Part shown: positions 1-8,160 of the stretch, in pieces
Layout of the letters: each line of letters opens with the position of its first letter
Position numbering within the stretch: position 1 is the first letter of the stretch
NCBI GenBank assembly: GCA_017999075.1
Contig: JAGOBX010000013.1
Location: forward strand, 1-18,446
Source of the DNA: Candidatus Babelota bacterium
GTDB taxonomy: Bacteria; JAGOBX01
DNA: 18,446 nucleotides
Direction of reading: 5' to 3'
Program-made: the position numbers and the translations under genes
The notes under the pieces: model-generated
Database searches by the model: none
Seen by the model: only the letters and a program-made list of their open reading frames with translations
Told to the model about the DNA's origin: nothing

Positions 1-250
1 TTTCTATATCCTTCAATGTTTTTCTCAAGTGTTTTTTGAGCGGATTTAAATTTATAATATTGAGCTTCATTCATAATATCTGTATCAGAATCATGATTTA
101 GAATTGCTTCGTGAAAAGCTAAAGCTGCGCCGATATAATCCTGATTATTGTAAAATTTATATGCTTTGTTTAATATTGAATTGTTTTCAGCTCTCAAAAA
201 TTGGACATAAATGATGATTAATAAAAGAAACGAAAAAAAAAATTATTCAT
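1..250 (-). CDS. Exported TPR-like protein, N-terminal part, frameshifted at a poly-T run
   Basis: Read on the minus strand, bases 232-1 hold one open frame that leaves the window. It begins with a strongly hydrophobic stretch (FSFLLLIIIYVQFLRAE), then a helical part with a TPR-like pattern (NKAYKFYNNQDY, then ALAFHEAIL). This looks like a signal peptide followed by tetratricopeptide repeats, so a periplasmic or surface scaffold protein is likely. The only good start codon, ATG at 250-248, is in another frame: it reads M-N-N-F-F-F and stops at TAA soon after. One extra T in the ten-T run (233-242) would join ATG to the signal peptide. The in-frame codon just before the run is TAA, so no other upstream start exists; TTG at 197-195 would delete the signal peptide. 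The break may be a sequencing error, a real mutation, or a phase-variable or slippage-corrected gene. No clear Shine-Dalgarno precedes the ATG. Function beyond the TPR-like character is unknown. Confidence 0.6.
233..242. repeat. A10/T10 homopolymer at the 5' end of the minus-strand gene
   Basis: Ten consecutive A on the plus strand (ten T in the minus-strand gene) lie three codons after the ATG at 250. Ten gives an early stop; eleven gives a continuous signal-peptide reading frame. Runs of this length are prone to replication and transcription slippage, and also to sequencing error. Confidence 0.85.
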
Positions 251-308
251 ATGAAATAGTTTCTAATAAATTGCAAAAAAATACAATATTTTTTTAATTT
301 TTTCACAT

Positions 309-338
309 TTGCAGTATTGTTTTTTACTGTTTTATAAT
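309..338 (+). promoter_or_regulatory. Weak sigma70-like promoter candidate for the giant secreted protein
   Basis: TTGCAG (309-314) and TATAAT (333-338) are 18 bases apart in the 225-base divergent region between the frameshifted minus-strand gene and the giant plus-strand gene. The -10 box is perfect but the -35 is poor, and in DNA this AT-rich such boxes arise by chance. The implied leader is about 130 bases long. Apart from AT-rich tracts I see nothing else in 251-475. Confidence 0.25.
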
Positions 339-475
339 TTAAACTTATTTGTTATCAGTAAAAATATTTTTTTAAAAAATATATTTTTTTGGAATAATAA
401 TTGCAAAATAATTTTTTGGTTTTGTTTAATATATGTTTGGATAAAGTTCTATAACATAAAAGATATAATTATACA

Positions 476-3400
476 ATGAGTTTAAAATACAGACAAAATA
501 TATCTAAAATATTTTTATTTTTTAATATTTCAATTTTATTAGTATTATATTTAACACAGCCTGGATATTCTACTATTTGGCATGAAACAAATGAAGGTAT
601 CGGGCTATATGATTACATTGAATTAAATTCTTCATTAAATGGAACATATATTCATTATGGAGTTGACTGGGCAGGATGGAACAGAAGCGAAGTGGCTGTT
701 GGAATAAACGGGTTCTGGGCTAACTATACCGGAAACTGGGTCCATGATGCAGGTCTAAACAAACATCTAAGTACAGGCGTATTAGATTACGGATGGCACG
801 GAGCAGGATGGGCTGCTGGTTCGTCTCTTACATATTATTGCAAAATAGATGATAATGCTTTTGATCCATGGAACCAGGAACAGGGATATACGGATGAGTT
901 AGCTTTGATAGATGTTGAAACTTTGCCAATACCTTCAAGTTATATTTATGATAACGACACCAGACTTGTTTTACAATTTTCAATTAATGCAGGTTCAAAC
1001 GCTGGAAGAGAATTAAACAGATTATGGGTTGAAAATACCGGTTCTCTTGAAGAAATCAATGATATACCTAACAATGGAATATATTTATATTATGAAAACG
1101 GAACTTCTTTTTCATTTGACGGAAATGAAAAAAGCGCTGTTTTATACGGAAACTACAATACAAATCCTGCAAATAATAAACAATGGGGGCATGATGCTTT
1201 AAACATTTCTATACCTTCAGACGGAACTAATAAACTTTATTGTTATATAGTAATAAACAGGTTTTCAGTTGGAGTAACAAGAGGACGCACTGCAAAATTC
1301 AAGATAATGAATGATGGTATGAGTTTAGACGGGTATGGACTTAATCAACCTGGTTTTGTAAGAATAGACGCTCAAGAAAATCCAGATGAATTAACATTAA
1401 GTTCAGACACTCCGCGTATAGTTGTGAACGGTGATTCCACAGATTGGTTTGGATCAAATGTAGTAAATTGGGATGCTGATAAGAATCAGGGAATACCAAA
1501 TATTTCATCTCAAACCTGTACTGCTACTGCAGGCGGAAAACTCTTCTGGAAAGATGCTACAGGTAATGGTCCAATGTCAGGAGGAACTGGAGATGTAAGC
1601 GATAAGGATGATTATTCCGGACAGAATGCAGATAACTGGGATTTAGATTTTTTTTCTATGGTGGGAGACACTGATAATTTGTATTTTCTGATAAAATTCG
1701 CAGATATTAATTTATCGGAAAATGATTTAATGATACAAATTCCTATAAAATATTCAGATGCTGGAGATACTCAAAAAATCTTATTGGGGAAATTCGGAGA
1801 ACAAAACATTGATTCTACATATCTTGTTCCAAAAACATATTGGCAGAATCTTATTGTTATAAGCACAGATTCCCCTGCTATAAGAATATTCAATGGAAAA
1901 ACAGGTTTTTCCGTTGATACTGGAGTTTATGGAAAAGTAATAATAAACGAAGACGAAAATTTTATTGAAGCTGCAGTTCCCAAATCATATTTAGGAGGCG
2001 CTTCCGAATATTTTAATGACACAGTATATATGGCGTTAGCTGTGTTTCAGGAAAATACTGTTCCAAATGGTTTTGTCAAAGCATACCACGACGGAGGATC
2101 CAGCGATTCAATACCTGAAGTTGTAGATTGTATTTCTCAGAAGTCGGCGACTTTTCGCGGAGATTTACAAGATTCGGATTTATTTGAATTCACTTCTTTT
2201 TATGATTTAATACTTAACACTTATTTAAAAGTAGAATTTACCGATAATACTTCGTTAAGAGGAAATATTGAAAAAGTAGAAGTATATTCAGGAAAAACTG
2301 TAGATGGACTTTCAAGCGAGTATAGCGATGCAGATCTTATGGAAATAAGAGAAAATTCAAAATTATATATGGGATATGACAATACATATTTCTTTTTTTG
2401 TTTATCGGACATATCAGGATTTACAACTGATAACGATACATGGATTGGAATAGCTGTAGACATAGACGGAGGCAGCGGCGGGCAGGATTCAGGTCCTGTG
2501 ATAAATGGATGGCCGGTATGGCCGAGAGGATTTAAACCCGATTATTTTGTTCAGCTCGACAATATAATAAACAGCAGGTGCTGGCTATATGATGGAACAG
2601 GAGCAAACTGGGCGGCAGCAGTTCAAAAAAGCAATAATATCGCAGGATGGGCGTATGCTTATCAAAATTGCGTGGAAATACAAATTCCACGTTACGACGT
2701 AGGAGCTCCAACAGAAAATGATAAAATAAGTTTTATGATATTTACTTCAAATGATGCAGTTTCAAAAAATATTCATCTTAGTTATCCTCTATCAAACCCT
2801 GTAAATTCAGACAGTATATTTCTTGGCGGATATTATTATACAAATACTGATTTTGAAATAACAAAACCAAACAGTGCTGTAGATACAACTGCTCCGACAT
2901 TTGAAATTACATCAATTACAGCTCCTGATTCTGCATCAGCGCTTGGTTCATTAAATTCTTCATCATTATATCCAAATTTTTATAGAGGAGACTCTTTAAC
3001 AGTTTTTACTGCAGGGTTTACAGTATCAGATCCTGCTTCTTCTGTTAACAGCAGCGGAGTAGGAGACAGCGTATGGATATGGAATTCAAGCAATAATTCA
3101 GAAGATACAGCCGGATATTATACTGCAAATCCGGTTTCTGTAACAGGAGTTTCAACCTCTTCGTCAGATACAGTTTTTTTCAGTATCACAGTTTATGACA
3201 AATACGGAAACAAATCAGCTGATACGGTTTATATAGTTATGGATTCGACTAATCCGGATTCTATTGAAATTATTTGTCCGGAAAACGGTGCAGAAACACT
3301 TGGAACCAACAGCATAATAAAGTTTGACTGGGTTGACTCCTACGACACGCATTCAGGAATCAAAAAATATTACATTCAAATATCTTCTTCTCCTGCTTTC

Positions 3401-6400
3401 TCGTCAAATTTGTTCGAAGGATATACATTAAATACAGCATCTGAAACCTCATATAATTTTGCTTATAAAACTTATACTTCATATTATTGGAGATATTATG
3501 CATTAGATAATTCAGGAAACACAAGCGGCTGGTCAAACACTAATTCATTCAATTACTATCTGTTCACAGAGGTCAACACTTCATTTGTAAATGTTACGAA
3601 TGGAGCAGTTTCTTCTGCAGATTATGACAATGACGGGGATTTGGATTTAGTTATTACAGGAACTACAACAGGCGCTGCAGGCGGAGCTGTAAGTAAAATT
3701 TACCGAAATGACGGTTCAGGAATTTTTACAGATATAAATGCAGGGCTTACAGGAGTTTATAATTATGGTTCTGCTGCATGGGGAGATTATGATAACGATG
3801 GAGATCCTGACTTAATAATAGGAGGTTTAAACTCGTCAGGTTCTGAAACTGCAGTATTATACAGAAACGATAATGGAACATTTACTGTTATAAATGCCGG
3901 AATAACAGGTTTAGCTTACAACTCTTATAATTGGTTTGATTATGATAATGATGGCGATTTAGATATCTTTTCGATTGGGAGTTCTCCGGCTGCAACAGGT
4001 TTTATAACAAGAGCATACCGCAATGACGGAAATAATACATTTACAAATGTTGGGAATTGCGGTGTAACAAATTTTGATGAAGGGAGTTTTGATTTTAGCG
4101 ATTATAACAACGATGGTTGGGTTGATATAGCTGTTAACGGTTATAACGGTGTTAGGGTAGCTGCAATATTCAGAAATAACAAAAATGGAACATTTACTGA
4201 TATAGCAGCAGGCATTGAAACAATGCACAGCGGTTCTATTGTTTGGGCAGATTATAACAATGACGGATATTCTGATATTTTAGAAGTAGGCAATAACGGC
4301 GGCGGTCCTGTTTCAAGGTTATATAAAAATAACGGGAACAATACATTTACATTAAAATCAGTTACAGGTTTGGTCTCAGGAACAGGACACGGCACAAAAT
4401 GGGCTGATTTTGACAATGACGGATATATTGATTTTTTAATCACTGAAGGAACCGGCGCAAATGCAAACATATATAAAAATACCGGCAATGATTCTTTTAT
4501 AAATACAAATTCAAATATATCCGGAATAACAGGAACAGGTTCATGCTGGTTCGATTATGATAATGACGGAGATTTAGATTTGATGATTTCAGGAGACACG
4601 GATGCTACAGCAGGATTTTCAATAAAAACCAAATTATATAGAAACAATACTGCTACTATTATAAATCAACGGCCTGCGGCTCCTTCTTTAACAACCTCGA
4701 ATAATACTGTTTTTTCTTCAGATACAATAACATTTCAATGGGCTGACATAACAACTGATTCTACTCCTGCTCCGGCTATAGGATATAATTTAAGAATAGG
4801 AACTTCAGCAGGAGGATGTCAAGTAATTGGGGTTGACACTAATTCTAATCATTTTTCAGGAAATACATTTTTCGGCAATGTATACGGCGGCACCACAGCT
4901 TATATTTTCGGATTGCCTGGAGGGATATACTATTGGTCTGTTCAGGCTGTTGATGGAGGGATGATGAAATCAGAATGGGCGGCAGAACGTACTTTTATAA
5001 TGACTCCTCGAATTAAAATAACTTCAGTTTCAACAGGATATGAAACATGTGTTCAAACAATTTATATCAGTGGAACAACAAATGGAACTTCTTCAGGAGA
5101 TACAGTAAAATTATATGTAAATTCAATTTGCTGCACTTCTTTAATTTTGTCTTCTCCGAATGGAAGCTGGTCAGGGACTGTTTTATTGACAGGTATGGGA
5201 GACAGTGTTTCAGCAGAATTAACTTACAGAATAAATAAGAACGACTGCGATACTATTGCTATCCACTACTATACAGGTCCATGGTATGTAAATGATTCTT
5301 CAACTGCAAATGATTCTTTCACTTATTCGGCAGGAAGCGATACTTCAGGTTCAGGCAGCAAAAATTTCCCGTTTGCGTCTATTACAAAAGCATTATTTTT
5401 TGCAAAATCAGGGGATACTGTTTATATTGATGCAGGAACATATTACAGAAATAATATTAATGACACTTTTATAGCGCAAATAGATACGGATTATTTAACA
5501 ATTACTGGAATAGATTCCAACATTTCAATCATTAATACTGACAGTCCTGTTTCCGGCAATTATGTTTTTCTTGCAATTGACAGACATCATATTAATATTC
5601 AAAATTTAAAAATATTAAATTCGTATTATGGAATATATTATAAAAATACAGATACTTCCGTATTACAAAATATTCATTTTGACTCAAATGCATATTCAAG
5701 CTTATATACATTATATAACAGCGGATCTGACTATTGTGACTCTTTAACTATAACAAACTGTTTTATTGAAAAAAGCTGGTATGCTCTATATATCAGTTAT
5801 ACAAATGATATAAAAATTATAAATAATTATTTTCATGATAACTATAGTTCCGGCATAAATGCTTCTTATTCAAATCTCATAACAATTCAAAACAATTATT
5901 TCGACGGCGCACTTAACGCTGACTACGGAATATCACTAGGTTCATCCTCAAACAGTTGTTCAGTTCTGCAGAATACTTTTATTAATCATACTAGTAATGT
6001 ATTGAATATTAATGCAGGCGACACTATTATCATTAATGGAAATATAATTAACGGAGGCAGTCAAGGTATACGCATGGCAAGTTCGTCAAAAAGAGGATAT
6101 GAGATAACTGAAAATATAATCAGTAATGCAACCGGATATGGAATTTACTGCCAGCCCGGAGCCACCGTAGAGATGCTTATTTCAAAAAATACAATAAGTT
6201 TCACGCCAACCGGAATATATTCAATGATAAATCAATATATAAATATACGAAACAATTTTATCACAAATTCGACTAATTACGGTATGAATATTTTACTTGC
6301 TGCAGGAAATGCTTTTGAACAAAACACATTTGATTCGAGCGGGCAATACGCATTATATATAACATCAGGCGCAGCTGTTCCAGTTTCTTCAACCAGAAAC

Positions 6401-7945
6401 AATTATTTGAAAGGATTTTCCGTTAATGATTCCGGTGTTTTTAATAATTATAACAATTATATAGATTTAAGTTATTCATTTTGGGGAACAACCGATTCTA
6501 ATGTTATCTATAATAAAATGGGTGGGAATTACGGAGACAGTATTATTTATTTGCCTTTCAGGACTTCTATTATCGATACTGCTTCAGGCGCTGATACAGT
6601 CGCTCCTTATCCGCCAGATTTTATTTTATGCGATACTTCTTTAATCAGTCAGGTTGTTCTGAAATGGTCAAAACCATCTTTTGATGAAGATAGTGGTATT
6701 CTTACAGGATTATCAGGTTACAGATTATACAGATGCGATCATTCTGATACAAACGATTGGGAACACTATTTAATTGCTGTAATAAATGATGAAAACGATA
6801 CTGATTATATTGATACTGATCTTTCAGAAAGTAATGAAAATTATTATTACAGGGTTGTTGCGTTTGACAGCCATTATACAAACGGAACAAATTTTCAAAA
6901 CAGAAGCTGGTATTCTTCTATTCTAAAAACAAGTACAATTACTAACAGCGTTCCATCCTGCACAATATCTATTCCTTCTGACGGAGAAACATACGGGCAG
7001 AATGTTTCATGCACTTTTGTTATTTCCGATCCTGATGATAATAAATGCACATTAACTGTAATTCAGTATTCTAAAGACGGAGGAGTTACCTGGATTGATG
7101 CAAAAATAATTTCAGGAGATACCGATAACTTATCAAGCGATTCAGTCGGCAAAACTTATTCATTTATATGGAACTCGTATGCAGACTTGCCTGATACATT
7201 GATTCAAATCATAAAATTTAGAATTATTGTATTTGACGGAAAAGATACAGGTTCTGCTGATACTACCTTAAATTTTTGCATAGACAATATAAAGCCTGAT
7301 TCTCCCTCAGGTCTTTATGCTGTAGCGGATGTAGCTATTCCTGATACAGGGGTTATATTATGCTGGACAAAAACTCAGAATGCTGATGAGGCAGGTTATA
7401 ATATTTACAGGGATACTACTGGCTTAGGAAATTATTTAAAAATAAATTTAACAATTATAACCGACACTTTTTATTTTGATACTTCTGCAATTCAAGGAGA
7501 AACTCATTATTATGCAGTTGCGACTGTTGACAGTTATGGAAACGAAAGCATAAAAACCGATTCTGTAAGCGCTGCAAATGTATTAATAAAAAAATATATA
7601 CAGTCAGTAAAAATCAACAGTTATGATACTGATGTAAAACCAGGTGCTACTGTGACTTATTATATTGAATACTTAAATAACGGGTTTGCTCCTGCATTTG
7701 AAGTCGTAATATATGACACATTAGTTTCTGAAATAGTATATAAAGTTTCAACCGCAGATTCTGTTTCTGGAAACACATCTCAAATATCTTTCAGTAATGA
7801 CAATACTTCTACTTGGATTTATTCTCCTGTTGGAAGTGTGGATTCAAACGTAACAAATATTAGATTTTCTATTATCGGTTCGGTCCCGCCTAAGTATGAT
7901 TGGCCTTGTTCCGGATGTTTGAAATACGGAACTGTTATTAAATAA
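476..7945 (+). CDS. Giant secreted multidomain surface protein (CBM9/DOMON-like, Ig/Fn3-like, FG-GAP propeller, beta-helix, DUF11-like)
   Basis: This 2489-residue protein begins with a signal peptide (residues 1 to about 32, hydrophobic core FLFFNISILLVLYL). Modules follow in order. Residues 33-300 are a Trp- and Asn-rich region I do not recognise. About 306-552 and 583-802 are two modules like CBM9/DOMON sugar-binding folds; the first opens with VVNGDSTDW. About 805-1030 are Ig/Fn3-like sandwiches. About 1035-1395 are seven FG-GAP/VCBS repeats. About 1399-1600 are Fn3/Ig-like. About 1601-2005 is a right-handed parallel beta-helix with a DUF1565-like opening (ITKALFFAKSGDTVYIDAGTYY split around FAKSGD). 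About 2040-2370 are three further Fn3/Ig-like modules. About 2371-2489 is DUF11-like (PGATVTYYIEYLNNG). It probably acts outside the cell in adhesion, glycan binding or as a surface layer component. No catalytic site, LPXTG, type IX sorting or autotransporter barrel is visible. The start at 476 gives a complete signal peptide but has no clear Shine-Dalgarno. It is transcribed alone: a minus-strand gene lies upstream and an inverted repeat downstream. Confidence 0.85.
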   Translation: MSLKYRQNISKIFLFFNISILLVLYLTQPGYSTIWHETNEGIGLYDYIELNSSLNGTYIHYGVDWAGWNRSEVAVGINGFWANYTGNWVHDAGLNKHLSTGVLDYGWHGAGWAAGSSLTYYCKIDDNAFDPWNQEQGYTDELALIDVETLPIPSSYIYDNDTRLVLQFSINAGSNAGRELNRLWVENTGSLEEINDIPNNGIYLYYENGTSFSFDGNEKSAVLYGNYNTNPANNKQWGHDALNISIPSDGTNKLYCYIVINRFSVGVTRGRTAKFKIMNDGMSLDGYGLNQPGFVRIDAQENPDELTLSSDTPRIVVNGDSTDWFGSNVVNWDADKNQGIPNISSQTCTATAGGKLFWKDATGNGPMSGGTGDVSDKDDYSGQNADNWDLDFFSMVGDTDNLYFLIKFADINLSENDLMIQIPIKYSDAGDTQKILLGKFGEQNIDSTYLVPKTYWQNLIVISTDSPAIRIFNGKTGFSVDTGVYGKVIINEDENFIEAAVPKSYLGGASEYFNDTVYMALAVFQENTVPNGFVKAYHDGGSSDSIPEVVDCISQKSATFRGDLQDSDLFEFTSFYDLILNTYLKVEFTDNTSLRGNIEKVEVYSGKTVDGLSSEYSDADLMEIRENSKLYMGYDNTYFFFCLSDISGFTTDNDTWIGIAVDIDGGSGGQDSGPVINGWPVWPRGFKPDYFVQLDNIINSRCWLYDGTGANWAAAVQKSNNIAGWAYAYQNCVEIQIPRYDVGAPTENDKISFMIFTSNDAVSKNIHLSYPLSNPVNSDSIFLGGYYYTNTDFEITKPNSAVDTTAPTFEITSITAPDSASALGSLNSSSLYPNFYRGDSLTVFTAGFTVSDPASSVNSSGVGDSVWIWNSSNNSEDTAGYYTANPVSVTGVSTSSSDTVFFSITVYDKYGNKSADTVYIVMDSTNPDSIEIICPENGAETLGTNSIIKFDWVDSYDTHSGIKKYYIQISSSPAFSSNLFEGYTLNTASETSYNFAYKTYTSYYWRYYALDNSGNTSGWSNTNSFNYYLFTEVNTSFVNVTNGAVSSADYDNDGDLDLVITGTTTGAAGGAVSKIYRNDGSGIFTDINAGLTGVYNYGSAAWGDYDNDGDPDLIIGGLNSSGSETAVLYRNDNGTFTVINAGITGLAYNSYNWFDYDNDGDLDIFSIGSSPAATGFITRAYRNDGNNTFTNVGNCGVTNFDEGSFDFSDYNNDGWVDIAVNGYNGVRVAAIFRNNKNGTFTDIAAGIETMHSGSIVWADYNNDGYSDILEVGNNGGGPVSRLYKNNGNNTFTLKSVTGLVSGTGHGTKWADFDNDGYIDFLITEGTGANANIYKNTGNDSFINTNSNISGITGTGSCWFDYDNDGDLDLMISGDTDATAGFSIKTKLYRNNTATIINQRPAAPSLTTSNNTVFSSDTITFQWADITTDSTPAPAIGYNLRIGTSAGGCQVIGVDTNSNHFSGNTFFGNVYGGTTAYIFGLPGGIYYWSVQAVDGGMMKSEWAAERTFIMTPRIKITSVSTGYETCVQTIYISGTTNGTSSGDTVKLYVNSICCTSLILSSPNGSWSGTVLLTGMGDSVSAELTYRINKNDCDTIAIHYYTGPWYVNDSSTANDSFTYSAGSDTSGSGSKNFPFASITKALFFAKSGDTVYIDAGTYYRNNINDTFIAQIDTDYLTITGIDSNISIINTDSPVSGNYVFLAIDRHHINIQNLKILNSYYGIYYKNTDTSVLQNIHFDSNAYSSLYTLYNSGSDYCDSLTITNCFIEKSWYALYISYTNDIKIINNYFHDNYSSGINASYSNLITIQNNYFDGALNADYGISLGSSSNSCSVLQNTFINHTSNVLNINAGDTIIINGNIINGGSQGIRMASSSKRGYEITENIISNATGYGIYCQPGATVEMLISKNTISFTPTGIYSMINQYINIRNNFITNSTNYGMNILLAAGNAFEQNTFDSSGQYALYITSGAAVPVSSTRNNYLKGFSVNDSGVFNNYNNYIDLSYSFWGTTDSNVIYNKMGGNYGDSIIYLPFRTSIIDTASGADTVAPYPPDFILCDTSLISQVVLKWSKPSFDEDSGILTGLSGYRLYRCDHSDTNDWEHYLIAVINDENDTDYIDTDLSESNENYYYRVVAFDSHYTNGTNFQNRSWYSSILKTSTITNSVPSCTISIPSDGETYGQNVSCTFVISDPDDNKCTLTVIQYSKDGGVTWIDAKIISGDTDNLSSDSVGKTYSFIWNSYADLPDTLIQIIKFRIIVFDGKDTGSADTTLNFCIDNIKPDSPSGLYAVADVAIPDTGVILCWTKTQNADEAGYNIYRDTTGLGNYLKINLTIITDTFYFDTSAIQGETHYYAVATVDSYGNESIKTDSVSAANVLIKKYIQSVKINSYDTDVKPGATVTYYIEYLNNGFAPAFEVVIYDTLVSEIVYKVSTADSVSGNTSQISFSNDNTSTWIYSPVGSVDSNVTNIRFSIIGSVPPKYDWPCSGCLKYGTVIK
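3578..4660 (+). repeat. Seven FG-GAP/VCBS calcium-binding repeats forming a predicted seven-bladed propeller
   Basis: Seven copies of the pattern D-[YF]-[DN]-N-D-G-x-x-D occur inside the giant protein, beginning at residues 1049, 1104, 1155, 1209, 1259, 1311 and 1360. Spacing is regular, 49 to 55 residues. Each is preceded by an aromatic stretch (such as AAWGDYDNDG and YNWFDYDNDG) and followed by a hydrophobic strand and Gly. D-x-D/N-x-D-G loops bind calcium in integrin-alpha FG-GAP blades and bacterial VCBS repeats. Seven evenly spaced copies fit one closed seven-bladed propeller rather than an open array. The fourth repeat (DYNNDGWVD) and fifth (DYNNDGYSD) swap one Asp for Asn. Confidence 0.85.
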
Positions 7946-7982
7946 ATAATTCATAAAGATTATTATGTTTATAAATTTAGTC

Positions 7983-8010
7983 TTGTAATTTTTATTGTTT
8001 AAATTATATT
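7983..8010 (+). promoter_or_regulatory. Candidate sigma70-like promoter for lysS
   Basis: TTGTAA (7983-7988) and TATATT (8005-8010) are 16 bases apart, matching consensus at 4 of 6 and 5 of 6 positions. Transcription would start about 8017, inside the inverted repeat at 8008-8031, and give a leader of about 145 bases before lysS. Chance matches are common in this base composition. Confidence 0.25.
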
Positions 8011-8031
8011 TTATAACAAATGTTATAAAAT
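8008..8031. terminator. Perfect 10-bp inverted repeat after the giant gene: terminator or operator
   Basis: ATTTTATAAC, a four-base loop (AAAT) and GTTATAAAAT form a perfect 10-bp stem 62 bases after the stop of the giant gene, followed by TTCTGTTTT. Position fits a rho-independent terminator, but the stem has one G-C pair and the T-tract is broken by CTG, so it would be weak. It also overlaps the -10/start region of a candidate lysS promoter, so it could instead be an operator. Confidence 0.4.
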
Positions 8032-8098
8032 TTCTGTTTTATAAGCTGATGATTAACAAACATCGGAATACCAGAAACTATTGATGCAAAAACACGCG

Positions 8099-8125
8099 CA
8101 GAATTCTTTTAAAATAATAATTCTG
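8099..8125 (+). promoter_or_regulatory. Short hairpin in the lysS leader
   Basis: CAGAATT (8099-8105) pairs with AATTCTG (8119-8125) across a 13-base loop, 35 bases before the lysS start. It could fold in the leader RNA. There is no T-box core and no lysine-riboswitch architecture, so regulation is only a possibility. Confidence 0.2.
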
Positions 8126-8147
8126 ATTTAATGCGTAATTTTTTTTT

Positions 8148-8152
8148 AAGGA
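8148..8152 (+). promoter_or_regulatory. Ribosome binding site deciding the lysS start
   Basis: AAGGA lies 8 bases before the ATG at 8161. The in-frame ATG at 8131 would place this site inside the gene and add ten residues (MRNFFLRNLF) not expected in lysyl-tRNA synthetases. This is why 8161 is chosen. Confidence 0.7.
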
Positions 8153-8160
8153 ATTTATTT

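Noticed and set aside
195-197. TTG as the true start of the minus-strand gene at the left edge
   Set aside because: It would remove an evident signal peptide that is encoded intact just upstream, so a frameshift at the T run explains the data better.
3959-4488. Open frames opposite the FG-GAP repeats and other antisense or overlapping frames in the large genes
   Set aside because: They are shadows of strongly coding plus-strand sequence with clear domain repeats; their translations have no family features.
7840-7945. C-terminal sorting domain or CxxC redox site in the giant protein (WPCSGC)
   Set aside because: The segment reads as the end of a DUF11-like sandwich. One CxxC without other thiol-redox features is not enough, and no known sorting signal follows.
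8053-8112. Short open stretch before lysS reading as a C-terminal-like peptide (IGIPETIDAKTRAEFF then stop)
   Set aside because: It is preceded at once by two stop codons, has no start codon and is 19 codons long. It may be a relic but there is too little to support a gene.
8131-8160. Upstream in-frame ATG that would extend LysRS by ten residues
   Set aside because: The good AAGGA site lies between this ATG and the one at 8161, and the added MRNFFLRNLF is not a normal LysRS N-terminus.
7946-8160. T-box or lysine riboswitch ahead of lysS
   Set aside because: No T-box core or conserved riboswitch helices can be found; only two simple hairpins are visible.
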